From contig JAIWNE010000024.1 in assembly GCA_025331445.1 (NCBI GenBank), positions 281,001 to 345,000 on the forward strand: a stretch of 64,000 nucleotides of DNA. Direction: 5' to 3'. Below are positions 35,074 to 46,742 of this stretch, piece after piece. The notes beneath the pieces were generated by a model that worked only from the letters and a program-made list of their open reading frames with translations, made no database searches and was not told the DNA's origin. This DNA is from Blakeslea trispora. Taxonomy: Eukaryota > Mucoromycota > Mucoromycetes > Mucorales > Choanephoraceae. The position numbers were made by a program, and so were the translations under genes. The stretch's first letter is position 1. Each line of letters opens with the position of its first letter.

Positions 35074-38000
35074 ATCCCGTTTTACATATTGGTTGGTCAG
35101 TATTTCTCGAACTCACCACCTGAGGATTTTTCATCGTTTAATGATCAGAAGAGATATACCGGCTTCGTACCTACCGGCACGTACATTCGAACTATCTACA
35201 CGGAAATCATAAAAGTCCTTCAACCAAGAGTGGACAAACATATGATGCTTTTGGATGGAAAGATCTTGAAGGGTGATCATTCATTCAAATTCCCAAAGCA
35301 TATGGCCAAAATTGACGACACCAGTGTGTTTACTGGTCTCTACACTATGACAAATGAATATGAAGAGATAGTACACCAAGTATTAGTGCCATCGAAGGCA
35401 CTGTCATATCTGAAGCACTCTTTTGAGAAAATGCGGGAAGCATACTTCGACTACGGGTATCAAATGCCAATTGCTTTTTTCACTGACAATGTGAAAGGTG
35501 ACCAGTCTTTTGTTGAGGGGATATTTGAATCTCTTAAAGAAGGTGTAGAGCCAGCAGATTAAGAAAGGATGAACACTTCAAGCACAGATAGCACATATCT
35601 TCAATTGTCTAATGATATCAATATTCTTTATTTATGTCGTGACTTTGATTCCATGGAGATTTCTCTCAGAGCTTTGTTTGAAGAGATCAAGTCGTCAGCT
35701 GAGGAAGGAGGCGATGTTGCTATAGGCTTTGATTGTGAATGGGATATCTGTTATTCTGAAGGAGTAGATAGCTGTAGAGTGGATGTGATTCAGATAGCAT
35801 TTGCCAAAGATGTCTATGTGCTCCATATTGATAGATGTTGGATTTCTTTACCCATCTCTTTGATGATGATTTTTGAGGATGAAAACATAAAGAAAGTTGG
35901 GCGGCAAGTAGGCGGTGACTTGAGCAGATTGGCAAAAAGTATGTGCGTCAATTTCAAAGGCAAACTTGAATTGGGATCCTTTTGCTCCTCAAGAAAAGTA
36001 GTGTCCAGCGGTGCAACTTCTTTGTCAGCAATTTCACTCAGTGCGCTGGGGAAAAGCATTCAGAAGTCAGAGCGAGAGACTCAATGGTCCTCAGAGACAC
36101 TCTCTTCCAAGCAGATAGAATACGCAGTCATAGATGCTTGGGCCAGCTTAACTATTTACGAAGCAATCAAGGCTATTCCTGAGACTGGTTCGCGCATTAA
36201 TTCGAAGAATTGTATACCAGGAACCTTTGTTTCTTTGAAGCCTCGTGGCTTAAAACATGTGGTTGCCTCCGGTCAGATTGAACAAATCAAAGATAACAAG
36301 CATGTTGAGAAAGGCTCCTGTCTTTTCAGGGTAACCAAAGTCTATATTCCAAGCTACATGGTGAATCCCGAAAATCTTGATAATAGATAAAACAATGAAG
36401 CCAGAAACTCTGCAGCTCCTGTTTGTTTGGGCTCATTCTCTAAACTTGGATTTGTTATCAAGGTTTTCAATTCTGATTTGATAACGGCACTAAGAGAAGA
36501 AGTACAAGAAGCTGGTAGTAGTGTCCGTCCGCCAAGCCAAAGGATCAGTGTGAGACCGAATGCAGTTGTCGTTAATAGTCTGAACGATTCTGAGAAAAAC
36601 GTTGAAGTTGTTGGATCGATCAATGATGCAGATGTTGATATTGCTTTCAACACTATGTTCCCTGATAACTTTTCTAATGTTGACAGCAAAAGCCTCGAAC
36701 ATGGCTATCAGCTGTTCACCTCCAATTTAAGAATAAGCCATGAGATAGTGCATGAACAGCATGATGACAAACGAGTCTTTACTCGTGTTGTCAAGGATGT
36801 ATTTCATCTGATGGATATGATAAGGCCTCATAAGCAGTACGGTCTTTACAAGGAATTCACTCAAAGATTTAGTGATAGTCTTTTTGTTCTCGATGAAGAT
36901 GACAAGAAGTTGGTTTCAGATGCATTGGCAAAGAATGGTGAAAATTGGGAAATGAGAATGAAGTATGACCCCAACTGGATTTGGGAAAGAGTCAAACCAA
37001 AGATTTGCTCTCCCGCTATACTTCTGCCAGTATTACAGTCTCTTTTCCTTCCGTTTGGACCCTTGATATGCTCCAAATCAGGACGTTCTCTTTCTGACAA
37101 AGTGTCTTGGGCGCAAGCACTGAGTGTCTTGAAGACTGTGCAGTTAGGCCATGTCTCGGATCCACCAGGTGTCCAACTTTATTACAAGAAGCAGAAAAAA
37201 GACAAGTATGGTCTCACTCTTCATAGATGTGTAAGAGAAACCAATTCATTGGAAGGAGGAGTTCACCAGAACCTTATCAGAAAGTTCGGGTCCTTTGGTG
37301 CAAGTCTAGAGCTTGCCTCTGCAACATTAGCTGAGTACCGATTAGGACATAACTTTGATGTTGGAACTTCCAATCGTCTTGGATTAGAGTACAAGGGTCA
37401 TTATGATCCTTGGCTGACTCAGTCTCTTGATTATTTGCGCCAAACTATGCAGATGGCTGATCGAGGTCTAAAGCATTTGGCAGTTGAAATCAATGCCTTG
37501 AAATTTTGTGGCTCTGAAGAGGTTTTTGGCATATGCCCTTTGCCAGATGAGGAAATGCAGCGGTTGGGTATTGAGAAGGTGGAAGGAAGTAGAGTGAGTT
37601 CGAGTTTAAGTAGTCCTGTGTATAACGTAGAAAAAGATCTTATGATACCAAATATCAAAGATACTGTTTTCTTGAAAATTGGTTCCACTCTCCATGAGAG
37701 AAATAGTCGGTATCAATTTGTGGCAAGTCATCAAAGGACCAAGTATGAACTGCAACTACAGCATACTTTAGAAGAAAAGCTTTTGTTTGGACGTCTATTG
37801 AAAGATGTTCTTGAGACATCAAATAGAATTACCCCTAACTTTGACCTTCTGGCCAAATAATGGAACACCTTTTGCGAGGGAGAAAGAGTGTTTTATAAAA
37901 CACCTGAACATTTAGAAAAGTATCATCGACATTGGAAGGAGCAGAAGCTAGCTCGCACTACTCATCAAGCACATCACAATACTATCTCGCTAATTCAGTC

Positions 38001-38473
38001 TCAAATCTGTAAGAAGAATTCTGCTAGTTGTACATTTGCCATCAGCAGTACCTTCATTGCCAAGCCAAGACAACAGCAGAAACTTGCTTACAATTTCAAC
38101 CACACCTATCGACATTGTCGTTCCTGAAACACCTGTACCTGAGACAACAGCTCCTGGCTATTCTCATTTGATTAGCTATCATAATAGCAACTACTATTAT
38201 GGAATTCCTGTACAAAGCATTTCAATGCCAGTACCATTACCTACGCAAGCTCAAGTCAAACAAACCAACATTGCCACATCCTACCATCCTTATTCAAGTA
38301 ATACAAATGCTTTAAAGAAAACATGCAAAGGATGTGGTGATGTTCTGTGTAATGGAAAAATGCGTAGATCTAACTGCAAGAATCCCATATGTCTCAATTG
38401 CAAGAGCAAACAGTGTGAGGGCGTTTGGGATAAAAAGAGATGTCAAAATCCCACCTCGATTAACTACCTTTAA
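35074..38473 (+). pseudogene. DDE transposase-like protein with inserted DEDDy 3'-5' exonuclease domain
   Basis: One reading frame runs from about 35074 to about 38040, broken only by three TAA codons (35560, 36388, 37858). A frameshift near 38040 leads to a tail ending at 38473. The first part has LLDGKILKGDHSFKF (Asp near 35254) and AFFTDNVKGDQSF (Asp near 35485), like the first two acidic motifs of a DDE transposase. Next comes a complete RNase D/WRN-type exonuclease: FDCEWD (near 35731), GGDLSRLAK, and YAVIDA (near 36121-36135). The third part has TNSLEGGVHQNLIRKFGSF (Glu near 37251) and GHYDPWL, fitting the third catalytic Glu. The tail is Cys-rich (CKGCGDVLC...CLNCKSKQC). The N-terminus is missing. 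Similar multidomain proteins exist in fungal genomes (from memory), but the roles are uncharacterised. Nuclease and transposase functions are inferred from motifs. Confidence 0.68.
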
Positions 38474-38833
38474 CTCGTTCAGCCTTATATTACTCTATAC
38501 TTATTTTACACAATTATCTCTATAACATTACTATTATAAATATCCCACTAAAACATTGCAAAAGTTCAGTTTATTGTCTGGAGTGCTTGAATACCTCATA
38601 ATAATGCAAATCCAAAAAAGTTTGGCTATCGCCAAACTTAAAATTCGTTTTTTTTTTAGATTTTGGTTTTTGTCCTCCCTCCAGACATGTCACCCGAGCC
38701 TTATTTTTTTTATGAGCGATATTTTAATTTTTTAGTGAGCAATGAAAAAAATAAAAAGGGAAAAGTTTTTTAAAATTATTTATTTTTTTTTTCTTTTTTA
38801 TTTTTTTCTTGATTTGTTTTCATCTATAAAACA
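38474..38833. other. Intergenic AT-rich region upstream of phosphotransferase gene
   Basis: Poly-A/T rich DNA between the pseudogene and the ATG at 38834; the last 100 bases are strongly T-rich. No gene. Confidence 0.5.
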
Positions 38834-40290
38834 ATGTTTGAGTCACTACTGGGATCAGATTTCCTTAGTAAAGATCAGTTAAGAGCTCTTGATTCATACA
38901 AATACAGGGCAGTAGATCGGTCATTTACAACAAAGTATGTACTGAGTCATTATTGGAATTGGTGCGTACAGTTCTTCCCGATGAATATGGCGTAAGTGAA
39001 CAGAAAAAAAAAAAAGCTTCGGGGGGAAATTAACATGAGCTTTCGAGAAAAGTCCAAATCTTATCACACTTACAGGTCTTTTCTTTATGATATTCAATGT
39101 CGGTTTGGCAATTATATTTGCACCTAATATGGGTACAGGAGAAGACGAGACAGGACCTAGTTGGATCTATTTCAGTTTTGCCATCGGCTTATGGCTGTAT
39201 TCAACATTTGATAATGTGGATGGCAAACAAGCTCGAAGGACAGGTACATCAAGTCCTCTGGGTGAATTATTTGACCATGGCTGTGATGCTATCAATTGCT
39301 CATTCGCCGCTGTCTTACAAGCTACAGCGATTGGGTTGGGTCATTCAAAAGCAAGTGTTGTATTGTATGCGATTGCTATGTTAGGATTCTATCTTTCAAC
39401 AGCAGAAGAGTATCATACAGGCGTTCTTTATTTGGGATATATTAACGCTCCTACTGAAGGCGTCGTTTTGACATGTATTGTATTTGTTCTTTCAGGCATC
39501 TATGGTAGTGTATTGTGAGATGAGGAGGAGTTTTTTTTTTAATTACTAATATGAGCTTCTCTTTAGGACCAGGCATGTGGAATGTCCCATTGAGTCAAGT
39601 TACTTCTTTGGTCCCAGATTCTCTTAGCAAACTTTCACTTTCACATGCTATCATTTGGTGTATTGCTGTTTTATTTCTATTCACACATGCTCCAGCATGG
39701 TAAGCAGATCACTTGAACACAAACAAAATGAAGTCTTATAAGTGTGTTAGTTTGTACGCAATGTATGGTGCATGTAAGAGAAAAGGACAACCGTTTCTTC
39801 AAACCATTCTTGTTCAAAACATACCTGTTGCAACCTATATTATCTGCTTGTACCTGTGGGTGACATCTCCTCACTCAACTCTTCTATCGCATCATCATTT
39901 CATCTTGTTTACTATCACAACTGGAATTGTGTTTGGCAGAATGGCTACAAAGATTATTTTAGCTCACTTGACAAAGTCACCATTCCCTAGATTCACGATT
40001 CTACTAGTCCCATTGATTGTTGGTGCCCTATTAACAAACATCTCTTTATGGAATCCTTCTATGTAAGCTTTTGAAAGAAATGACCTCTACAATTCATCTC
40101 ATCGTTCGTTTCTTTTGGATTGTTTTATAGTGATCCCATATTTACACCTGAATCCGAGTTATTGTTCTTGATTGGTTACTTTTTGTTTGCATTTGTCATT
40201 TATATGAGATGGGCTTTGATTGTCATCAATAGCTTCTGTGATTACCTTGGCATCAAGTGTTTGACTATTCCAGAAAAGTTAACAAAATAA
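38834..40290 (+). CDS. CDP-choline/ethanolamine:diacylglycerol phosphotransferase (CPT1/EPT1 family)
   Basis: Integral ER/Golgi membrane enzyme that transfers phosphocholine or phosphoethanolamine from CDP-alcohol to diacylglycerol, the last step of the Kennedy pathway. Exons 38834-38991, 39053-39504, 39567-39699, 39751-40062 and 40131-40290 give 404 residues in frame. The CDP-alcohol phosphotransferase signature DG-x2-AR-x8-G-x3-D-x3-D is complete (DGKQARR ... GELFDHGCD, about residues 107-130). Several hydrophobic segments follow (for example VVLTCIVFVLSGIYG, ILLVPLIVGALL). The second exon starts after an AAAAG acceptor with no pyrimidine tract; this is the choice that restores the conserved PNLITLTG segment. 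Choline versus ethanolamine preference cannot be read from the sequence. It ends at a TAA, with AATAAA-like sequence soon after. Confidence 0.92.
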
Positions 40291-40773
40291 CTTTGTTTAT
40301 TTAATTCTTATTTATGTATCATAGACAATGTAAAAAAATAAATAAATTGCATGGGTTTTTTTTTTGTTTTAGTGTAAAAGAGTGAAAACAACTCTCATAC
40401 AGCCAACAGACTTTTTTTTCGGTATACACAATCAATGGCACTTGATTGAAGCCCCCCCCCCCCTTTTTTTTTAAAAAAAAATAATGGACAATGTAGCCTC
40501 CTGTAGTAATAAAATGATGTTTATGTTTCTTTATATGCTCATAGAGAACATAATAGCTAGATGACAAGAGAAAAAAAAAGTGCAGGCCATGTTTCCTGCC
40601 TTTAAAGCACGGTTATTACAATTTGAAGATCCAATGAGTGTACAAATCATACCCTAAAGAGTATTTTAGATTATTTTGTATGACCCTCCAAAAGTTTAAA
40701 ATTTGATGTTTTGAACAAATAACTTTTGAACACGTAGAGTGAACCAAGATAGAGAGGGAATTTTTTTTTTTAT

Positions 40774-43400
40774 TTACATTGAATATCCAAAATCGCCTTC
40801 ATCTAAAATCAATGCATCTTCCATTGCATTGATAGGCTCTATAGACAATGGGCTATTTTGCCTTACATCTTCATCATCCCAACGGAGCTCTTTTTCAATT
40901 TCATCTCTTGGGTCGTTGATGGTATTAGCAATCTGACTTATATCAAAAGCATCATCTATAAAGATGCGATCATTGGATAATGGGATGGCTGAGTAAGCAA
41001 CCAAGGCTTCTTCTAGTAGGTCATTGACCAATAGCTTAGCATCTGGATGTCCAAGTGCTTGTTGATACTCTGAAATAGCTCGAGCAATGTTTCCCTGTAA
41101 ATGATAGATCATACCAATAGCACCATGAGCATCTGAGTTTTGAGGATTTCGTAAAAGTACATTTTGAAAGCATTGCAATGCTCTCTCATAATCCTGTTTT
41201 CTATTGTTTTAAAAAAAAAGACATGGGTTGAGCCCAACTTTACCAACACTATTTTTTTTTCGGGCTTACGGTGGATGGCGATAGACATGTCCCAAGTTAC
41301 ACCAAATCTTCTCAAAAAGATCATCATCTTGATATCGCCGTTCTTTAGCCAAAAGAAGCGCTTTATGTAAATTTTCATGTGCCTCAACATAACTAGATGA
41401 TAAACAAAAAGAAAGAATTTTATGTGAGCAATACGTGTTCTCCCTTCCCTCATTATCAATAAAAACTTTTTTTTTTACTCTTGCTGTTTATAATAATAGA
41501 CACCAATCTCATTGTAAAGGTAAGGATCACGCTTACAGATATGTAAAGCCTTGTTGAAATAGTTCAGAGCGGACTGCATCTTCTGTTGCTCCATATACTC
41601 CATTGCAATATTCATTAAGGGCAAATGCGAACTATAAGAAAGATCATTATAGTGAATGACAGTGCTCTATAGAACAATTAGAGGAGACATACCCTGGTAT
41701 AAGCTTATGGCATGTAAGATAAGCATCGATTGCTTGATCATGATATTTCTCTAGAGAAAAAGAATGCCCATACCCAAGCCATGCTTCTTGAAAATATTGG
41801 TCAATGGACAAGGCTTGTTGAAAATACTTTCGTGCCTCTTCATTCTTTTTAGAGCATAGATAGAACAACCCAATAGCATGCCATGAAACGGCCTCTTCAT
41901 TCAGCCTGTTCAGCAGCTCTTGCGCATAAAGATAGAGGTTGTTTCTCATGCCTAGTTCGTATAAGCAACTCACATGAAGAGAAATGGATTCAGTAAAGAA
42001 TGCATCTTGAGCCTTTATACTATGATTCAAAGTAAGACAGATGCAAATCAAGTCATTGAAGTCTTTTTTTTTTTTACCGTTTACCCTTCACATATTTTTA
42101 AACACTCTCCATAACGACCTTCAGTAAACAGAATTTGTGCTTTGTTTAGCTGGACATCTAAACTGTCTGCAAGTTTTTTCTCGGCCGCACTCAATCTCTT
42201 TTCCCTCAAGGTATCTGCTTTCTTGATCTTTAAGCTATACAAGTACTTGAAATAGGCAGCATCTTTTCCACAGTGCTCTTCATAGGGTAGTGTCATCACA
42301 AACTCTAGCTCTATTGACACTGTCAAGACATCTGTAATCAAAAGGGAAACATCCAACACATACCTGATTTTTCGTCCATCAAATTATATTTGACCAAATG
42401 ATTGAGTGCATCATAGCATTTAGCGTCCACTATCAATGCTTCTTTAAAACATTCTCTTGCATCAACAACGTTTTTCAGCAGTAAATGTGCCTTCCCTCTT
42501 GCAAAGCACATAATGGATTCTAATTTCAAACAATCTTCAGTGGTATCGTCTTGAAATACATTGTCTTTATCTAATTTTTTTTTGTGTGTGTGTGTCTGTT
42601 TTAGCCATCCTTTTTTTTTTCTTTCTTGTATTGTCTCTAGATTACCTTCAGTTGAAAACGGATTCCTATGACCCAAATAGTCTAGTGCATCTCTTCCTTT
42701 TCCTAATGCAAGCTATGCCCAAAAAAAAAAGAAAAATTAGAGCGGCGTCTATACTCTTTCAAAAAAAGTTCCTTTACTGAGCAAAGAGCAGCCAAATATC
42801 GGCAACGAACACTTTTGCTTAAAGTCTCTCTCTTATTCAATAACTCAAGTGCTCGCTCATATTGCTGTTGTTGATAGAATGAAACTGCTATGTTGTATAT
42901 GTCTTCCAATCCCTCTAAGAGAAAGAGATCTGCCTTAGAAGAGCTTCATGAAGGTGTGACATGAACTTACTTGTGGAAGCGACAAGCTTCTCTCCAATAA
43001 AACTTGAAGTTCCTGGAAGAAAGTTAATCAATGCATCTTGTCTCAGTAGCCTGAGGTGATCTTCCAGACCGCCCAACTGCTCGTTCGGATCAGTGTTGTG
43101 TGGACCCTTTATCTCTTCCAGATCTGTAAGAGGATCAAAGGAAGCAAGACTAATGTAATCCGGTAAAAAGGGAGCTGTAGAGTGGAAGAATCGATCCTCT
43201 GTGCGGTCAAAAAACGGACTTGGATTCTCGACAGCCAATCTTGAAGATCGCGTATGAAAAGCTGAAGGTGACACATCTTCAAATTCGCTACTTATGATGG
43301 GTCTAGCAGGCGATCTCAAGGTTCTATCAAAACTATTCTCAGTACGAAGAGGTGTGTTTCTTGCTCGAGTGGGGGACGAGGCCCTGTTTCTTGAATTCAT
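40774..43400 (-). CDS. CDC16: Anaphase-promoting complex TPR subunit APC6/CDC16 (Cut9)
   Basis: Scaffold subunit of the APC/C ubiquitin ligase that drives mitotic exit. Nine exons on the minus strand: 43400-42971, 42914-42778, 42712-42646, 42570-42364, 42331-42085, 42019-41693, 41631-41479, 41392-41270 and 41200-40774. They join in frame to 705 residues. The N-terminus is Ser/Arg-rich and disordered. The CDC16-typical LEDHLRLLRQDALINFLPGTSSFIGEKLVA segment (given here only in outline) begins the TPR part, and successive TPR units follow (for example YNIAVSFYQQQQYERALELL, WHAIGLFYLCSKKNEEARKY, ALQCFQNVLLRNPQNSDAH). The tail is acidic. The order and character of the repeats match Cut9/CDC16 rather than CDC23 or CDC27. 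Divergently transcribed from NPR2 across about 970 bp. Confidence 0.9.
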
Positions 43401-44373
43401 TATGCTAGACAATCAAAAAGCAAAAGAAAAATAACATAAATAAACAAAAGGAGTCACATAAACTCATTTATGAATAGCTAACAATGCGTCTTTTCAAAGT
43501 TTCTTTTTTTTTTTAAGGAGAGCTAATATTGCTTTCTCTTTGTGGGGGGGACAAGCCTAATGATTTGATTTTTGGGGGGCATTTATCATTTACAAGAGAA
43601 AGCTAAAAAAAAAGGGAGGGCGGGAAGCAGCAAGTCAAAATGATGTGTATGTATAGCTCAGAAGATTGCTTTGAACTTGAATTATTTGTGAACTCGGTAA
43701 AAGGGGCTCAAGGTAGATTGTGGAAAGACAAGCAATTGATAGCTAACTTATCATACCAGACTCCACAATAACCAAAAAAAAATGACTAAAGGTTGTTTCA
43801 CTCGGGTACAAGAAATGTGTTTTGCGAGAATGGACAGTATGCTTTTTCTTTCAAAAAGAATTTAGTCATTGTTTGAAACCTTGTCAAGTTTCAAAAATGC
43901 ATGCATTGTGAAAAAAAATATTGAAGCAGATCTGTTATGATTCACTTTTGATTTGTGATGAAAGAAAGACTAATTTACTAGTTATTGTGGCTATAAGAAC
44001 ACTCCCAAGAGAGTTCTTAAAGGATCTAACCAGAGTGCTTACATTGTTCAGAATAAAATTATAAAATCATTGGTCTTTTATCTCTTGAGGCATTAGGTCA
44101 ATCCATCTCATTTTAGACAGCAAAAAGACAGCTTTCATAATCCTATGAGTGACTATTGTCAAACACTTTAAATTAGTTCAAGGAAGCAAAAAAGAAAAGG
44201 GATACAATAGATATTCTTGAAGACTTGTAACCTTTACCATTCAACTATTTTTAAACTCCAGCAATAGTTTTTTATACGGCACCATTTTTGACCCCCTCCC
44301 CCCCCACTCTTTTTTTTTTTTGGGCAAAATCCTCACATTGAGAACGACTGAATACAAGAGCGTTTTATGAACC
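43401..44373. other. Divergent intergenic region between CDC16 and NPR2
   Basis: AT-rich, with poly-C/poly-T runs near 44290-44330. It presumably holds both promoters. No ORF or RNA gene was recognised. Confidence 0.5.
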
Positions 44374-46104
44374 ATGGAATTTCATGGGTTCCCACGTATC
44401 CATAGCATATTTTATGCTGTATTTGATATTATAAAGGGTACTGTTGTTAAGCACCAAGTACCCGAGGGAAGCATCACACCACAACTCTATAGTACTTTTG
44501 AATCTGAACTTCAAAGCAACAAAACTCTGATAGACTTTGAAGCCATAAGCGAATATATCATACCAAAAAAGCAACTCTATAAGCGCCTAGTGACACTCAG
44601 TACTAACGGTTACAAAGTAATGGGCTGTCCTGTTGTACTGAATGATCATGAGAGATACCGTCATTTCCGAAACGAATTTCGTTTCAACCTTTGCTTTGTC
44701 TTTGAAGAAGATGCAGAGACAAGTAGTTATGAAGCTGTTGTTCGAAAACTGTCAAGAGTTCTAGAAGGACTAGAGGTATTGACAACAACCTTACTTTTTC
44801 TTTCTTTTTTTTTCTGTACGTTAAGTTTTCTACTTCTTTTTTTTTTTTAGCTTGAATGTAATTTTTTATCCAAAGAGATTAGCTCAGAGGCCCAAACAAT
44901 ACAAAATGTGATTGAGCAATTGTTTGAAGATCTGAATAGTTACTGTGAATGTCAAATCCCTATCAGTAAGTGAAATGAGCCTAGAGAACTGCTTTGGATG
45001 ACTTATGCGGAATAGATCCATCCAATACGATCAACATTAAGCTGTTTCCTACTTATCCTAATCCCCAAACTGTATATGACTACCATGTTCCTGTATGCAC
45101 TGTGGATGTAAAGAACATGATGAACTCCAATTGGGATATTACTGTACAAAAAGTGGCTAGCCATATCAATGGTATTCATCATGTGAAGCGTATAGCAGAA
45201 TTAGCCAATGTGAAGCCTGAATGGGTTAGACAAAGTATGGAACATATGCTGTAAGTTTTTCTTATTTTTAAAAAAGGGGAAGAGGATACAAGATATAGAT
45301 GAATAACCTTCTCTTTCTCTGTATAAGATACTACGGTTGTATTATCATGATTGATATCTTTCAGTATTCAAATATGTATGCTGTCAAGCCTGAAATTACA
45401 CGTTTGTTCGATCCCAAATATGGTCTTGCACAAGAATGTGTCAGCTTTATTACAATCCCAAGTAAAAGCGTTTTTATGTCTGGAAAATACATTTTAGTAC
45501 CTGTTATATTCCTGACATTCTCTTTTTAGACGCCGTAGAAATTTCGATTGAAAGAATTTATGCTCTCTATTGCGGGTTCAAACATGGTTTGACAGTCAGA
45601 GATTGGATCGAGGAACAACAAGTTGCTTTTTTGAATATTGACGAAAGGTTTGATCTTTTCAGAGTTCATGATTGTAACTTTGGAATACTAAATTGTCACA
45701 TTTGTAGGCGAGTCATCTCTTTTGGTATTATCAAAGACTTGATCTATAGAGTTCATAAATACCCTATTCTTACTAGTACCACACAAAGAAACGACATAGC
45801 CAATCCATCGGATTTCCCGCTACCTAATCAATACCACCGCGTCTTAAACGAATGCACAGGACAGCCTATTCATCCGGAAATTATTCCCTTCTTGGATGGT
45901 AAGCATCACTACGATGAAATATGTACAGAACTGGAGTGTTCTGTTCAAGAATTAGACGAACAACTTGGCTGTATGGATAATCAAGAGGAACTGAGTCCTC
46001 AAGAGGAGTATGAAATGACAACAGTGTATGAGCGTATGACAGAAGATGCCCAGAACGAGGAAGCTAGACTACCTCAATGGACTGTACAGTTTATATTTAG
46101 ATAA
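44374..46104 (+). CDS. NPR2: NPR2/NPRL2, subunit of the GATOR1 (SEACIT) complex
   Basis: With NPR3 and IML1 it forms the GTPase-activating complex that restrains TORC1 during nitrogen or amino-acid starvation at the vacuole. Exons 44374-44775, 44851-44965, 45016-45250, 45328-45461, 45530-45647 and 45708-46104 give 466 residues. Recognised by the N-terminal longin-like start (PRIHSIFYAVFD, GPV-like KGTVVKHQVPEG), CGYKVMGCPV-type and FRFNLCFVF segments, SNTINIKLFPTYP, YDYHVPVCTVD, and the C-terminal RVISFGIIKDLIYRVHKYP and ECTGQPIHPEIIPFLDG winged-helix part. The 44966-45015 intron was chosen because it gives the conserved QIPINPSNTINIK join. No damage seen. Confidence 0.92.
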
Positions 46105-46742
46105 AAAAGAGAGTATTTATGCAAACTCAAGATTTGCCCTTTATTTCTTCACTCTCTCTCTTTTTTCTCTCTGGTCATTTATTGACTTTAGAGAAGATGC
46201 TTATTGAAAGACATATACACACATTTTTAAATACTTGAGGAGATCAACCTAAAGAACCAAGAAAAATAAAAAAAGGGTGAATTAGTTTCATTTTTCATCG
46301 TCTTTATTTCTGTGGTACACCAGACCAAAATTATGAAATGGGGATAAAATTAGTTTAATGTCACACACAGATCGACGAGCACGAAAAAGAAGAAATATTT
46401 GAGCTGGTCTACGGCCAACTTGGTTTTCTGTTACTTCCATCGTTTCTATCTCAATATACTCCTTATAGTGTAGTTTTCAAAACTTTGTGTTCCCTCGAGG
46501 CTTTCATTATTGCTAAAGACTTGCCATAAAATTAGTTGAAAGATTCACAAAGTACTCTATTAATAGAATGCTCTCTTATTTTTTTTTTTAAGAAAAAAAC
46601 TATAAAAGCCAACACTCTTTATTTTGTCTTGCAACTACAATCTACCTTTTTTTTTTTTACCCCTCTTTAGTCTTTTCATTACCCCATCACTTTCATTTTT
46701 TTTTTTGTATAGATTCAATCTAGATTTTGCCTCTTCTTCAAT
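46105..46742 (+). promoter_or_regulatory. NPR2 3' flank and chitin deacetylase promoter
   Basis: Contains a good TATA box (TATAAAAG at 46601-46608), about 140 bases upstream of the ATG at 46743, followed by T/C-rich sequence usual for strongly expressed fungal genes. Upstream part AT-rich without gene. Confidence 0.6.

Noticed and set aside
39001..39086. Acceptor CTTACAG at 39070-39076 for exon 2 of the phosphotransferase
   Set aside because: It gives the wrong phase and drops the conserved PNLITLTG segment; the AAAAG acceptor before 39053 keeps both.
44966..45000. A 19-base intron in NPR2 (GTAAGTGAAATGAGCCTAG)
   Set aside because: Too short to be plausible. A 50-base intron ending at 45015 uses the same donor and restores the conserved QIPINPSNTINIK junction.
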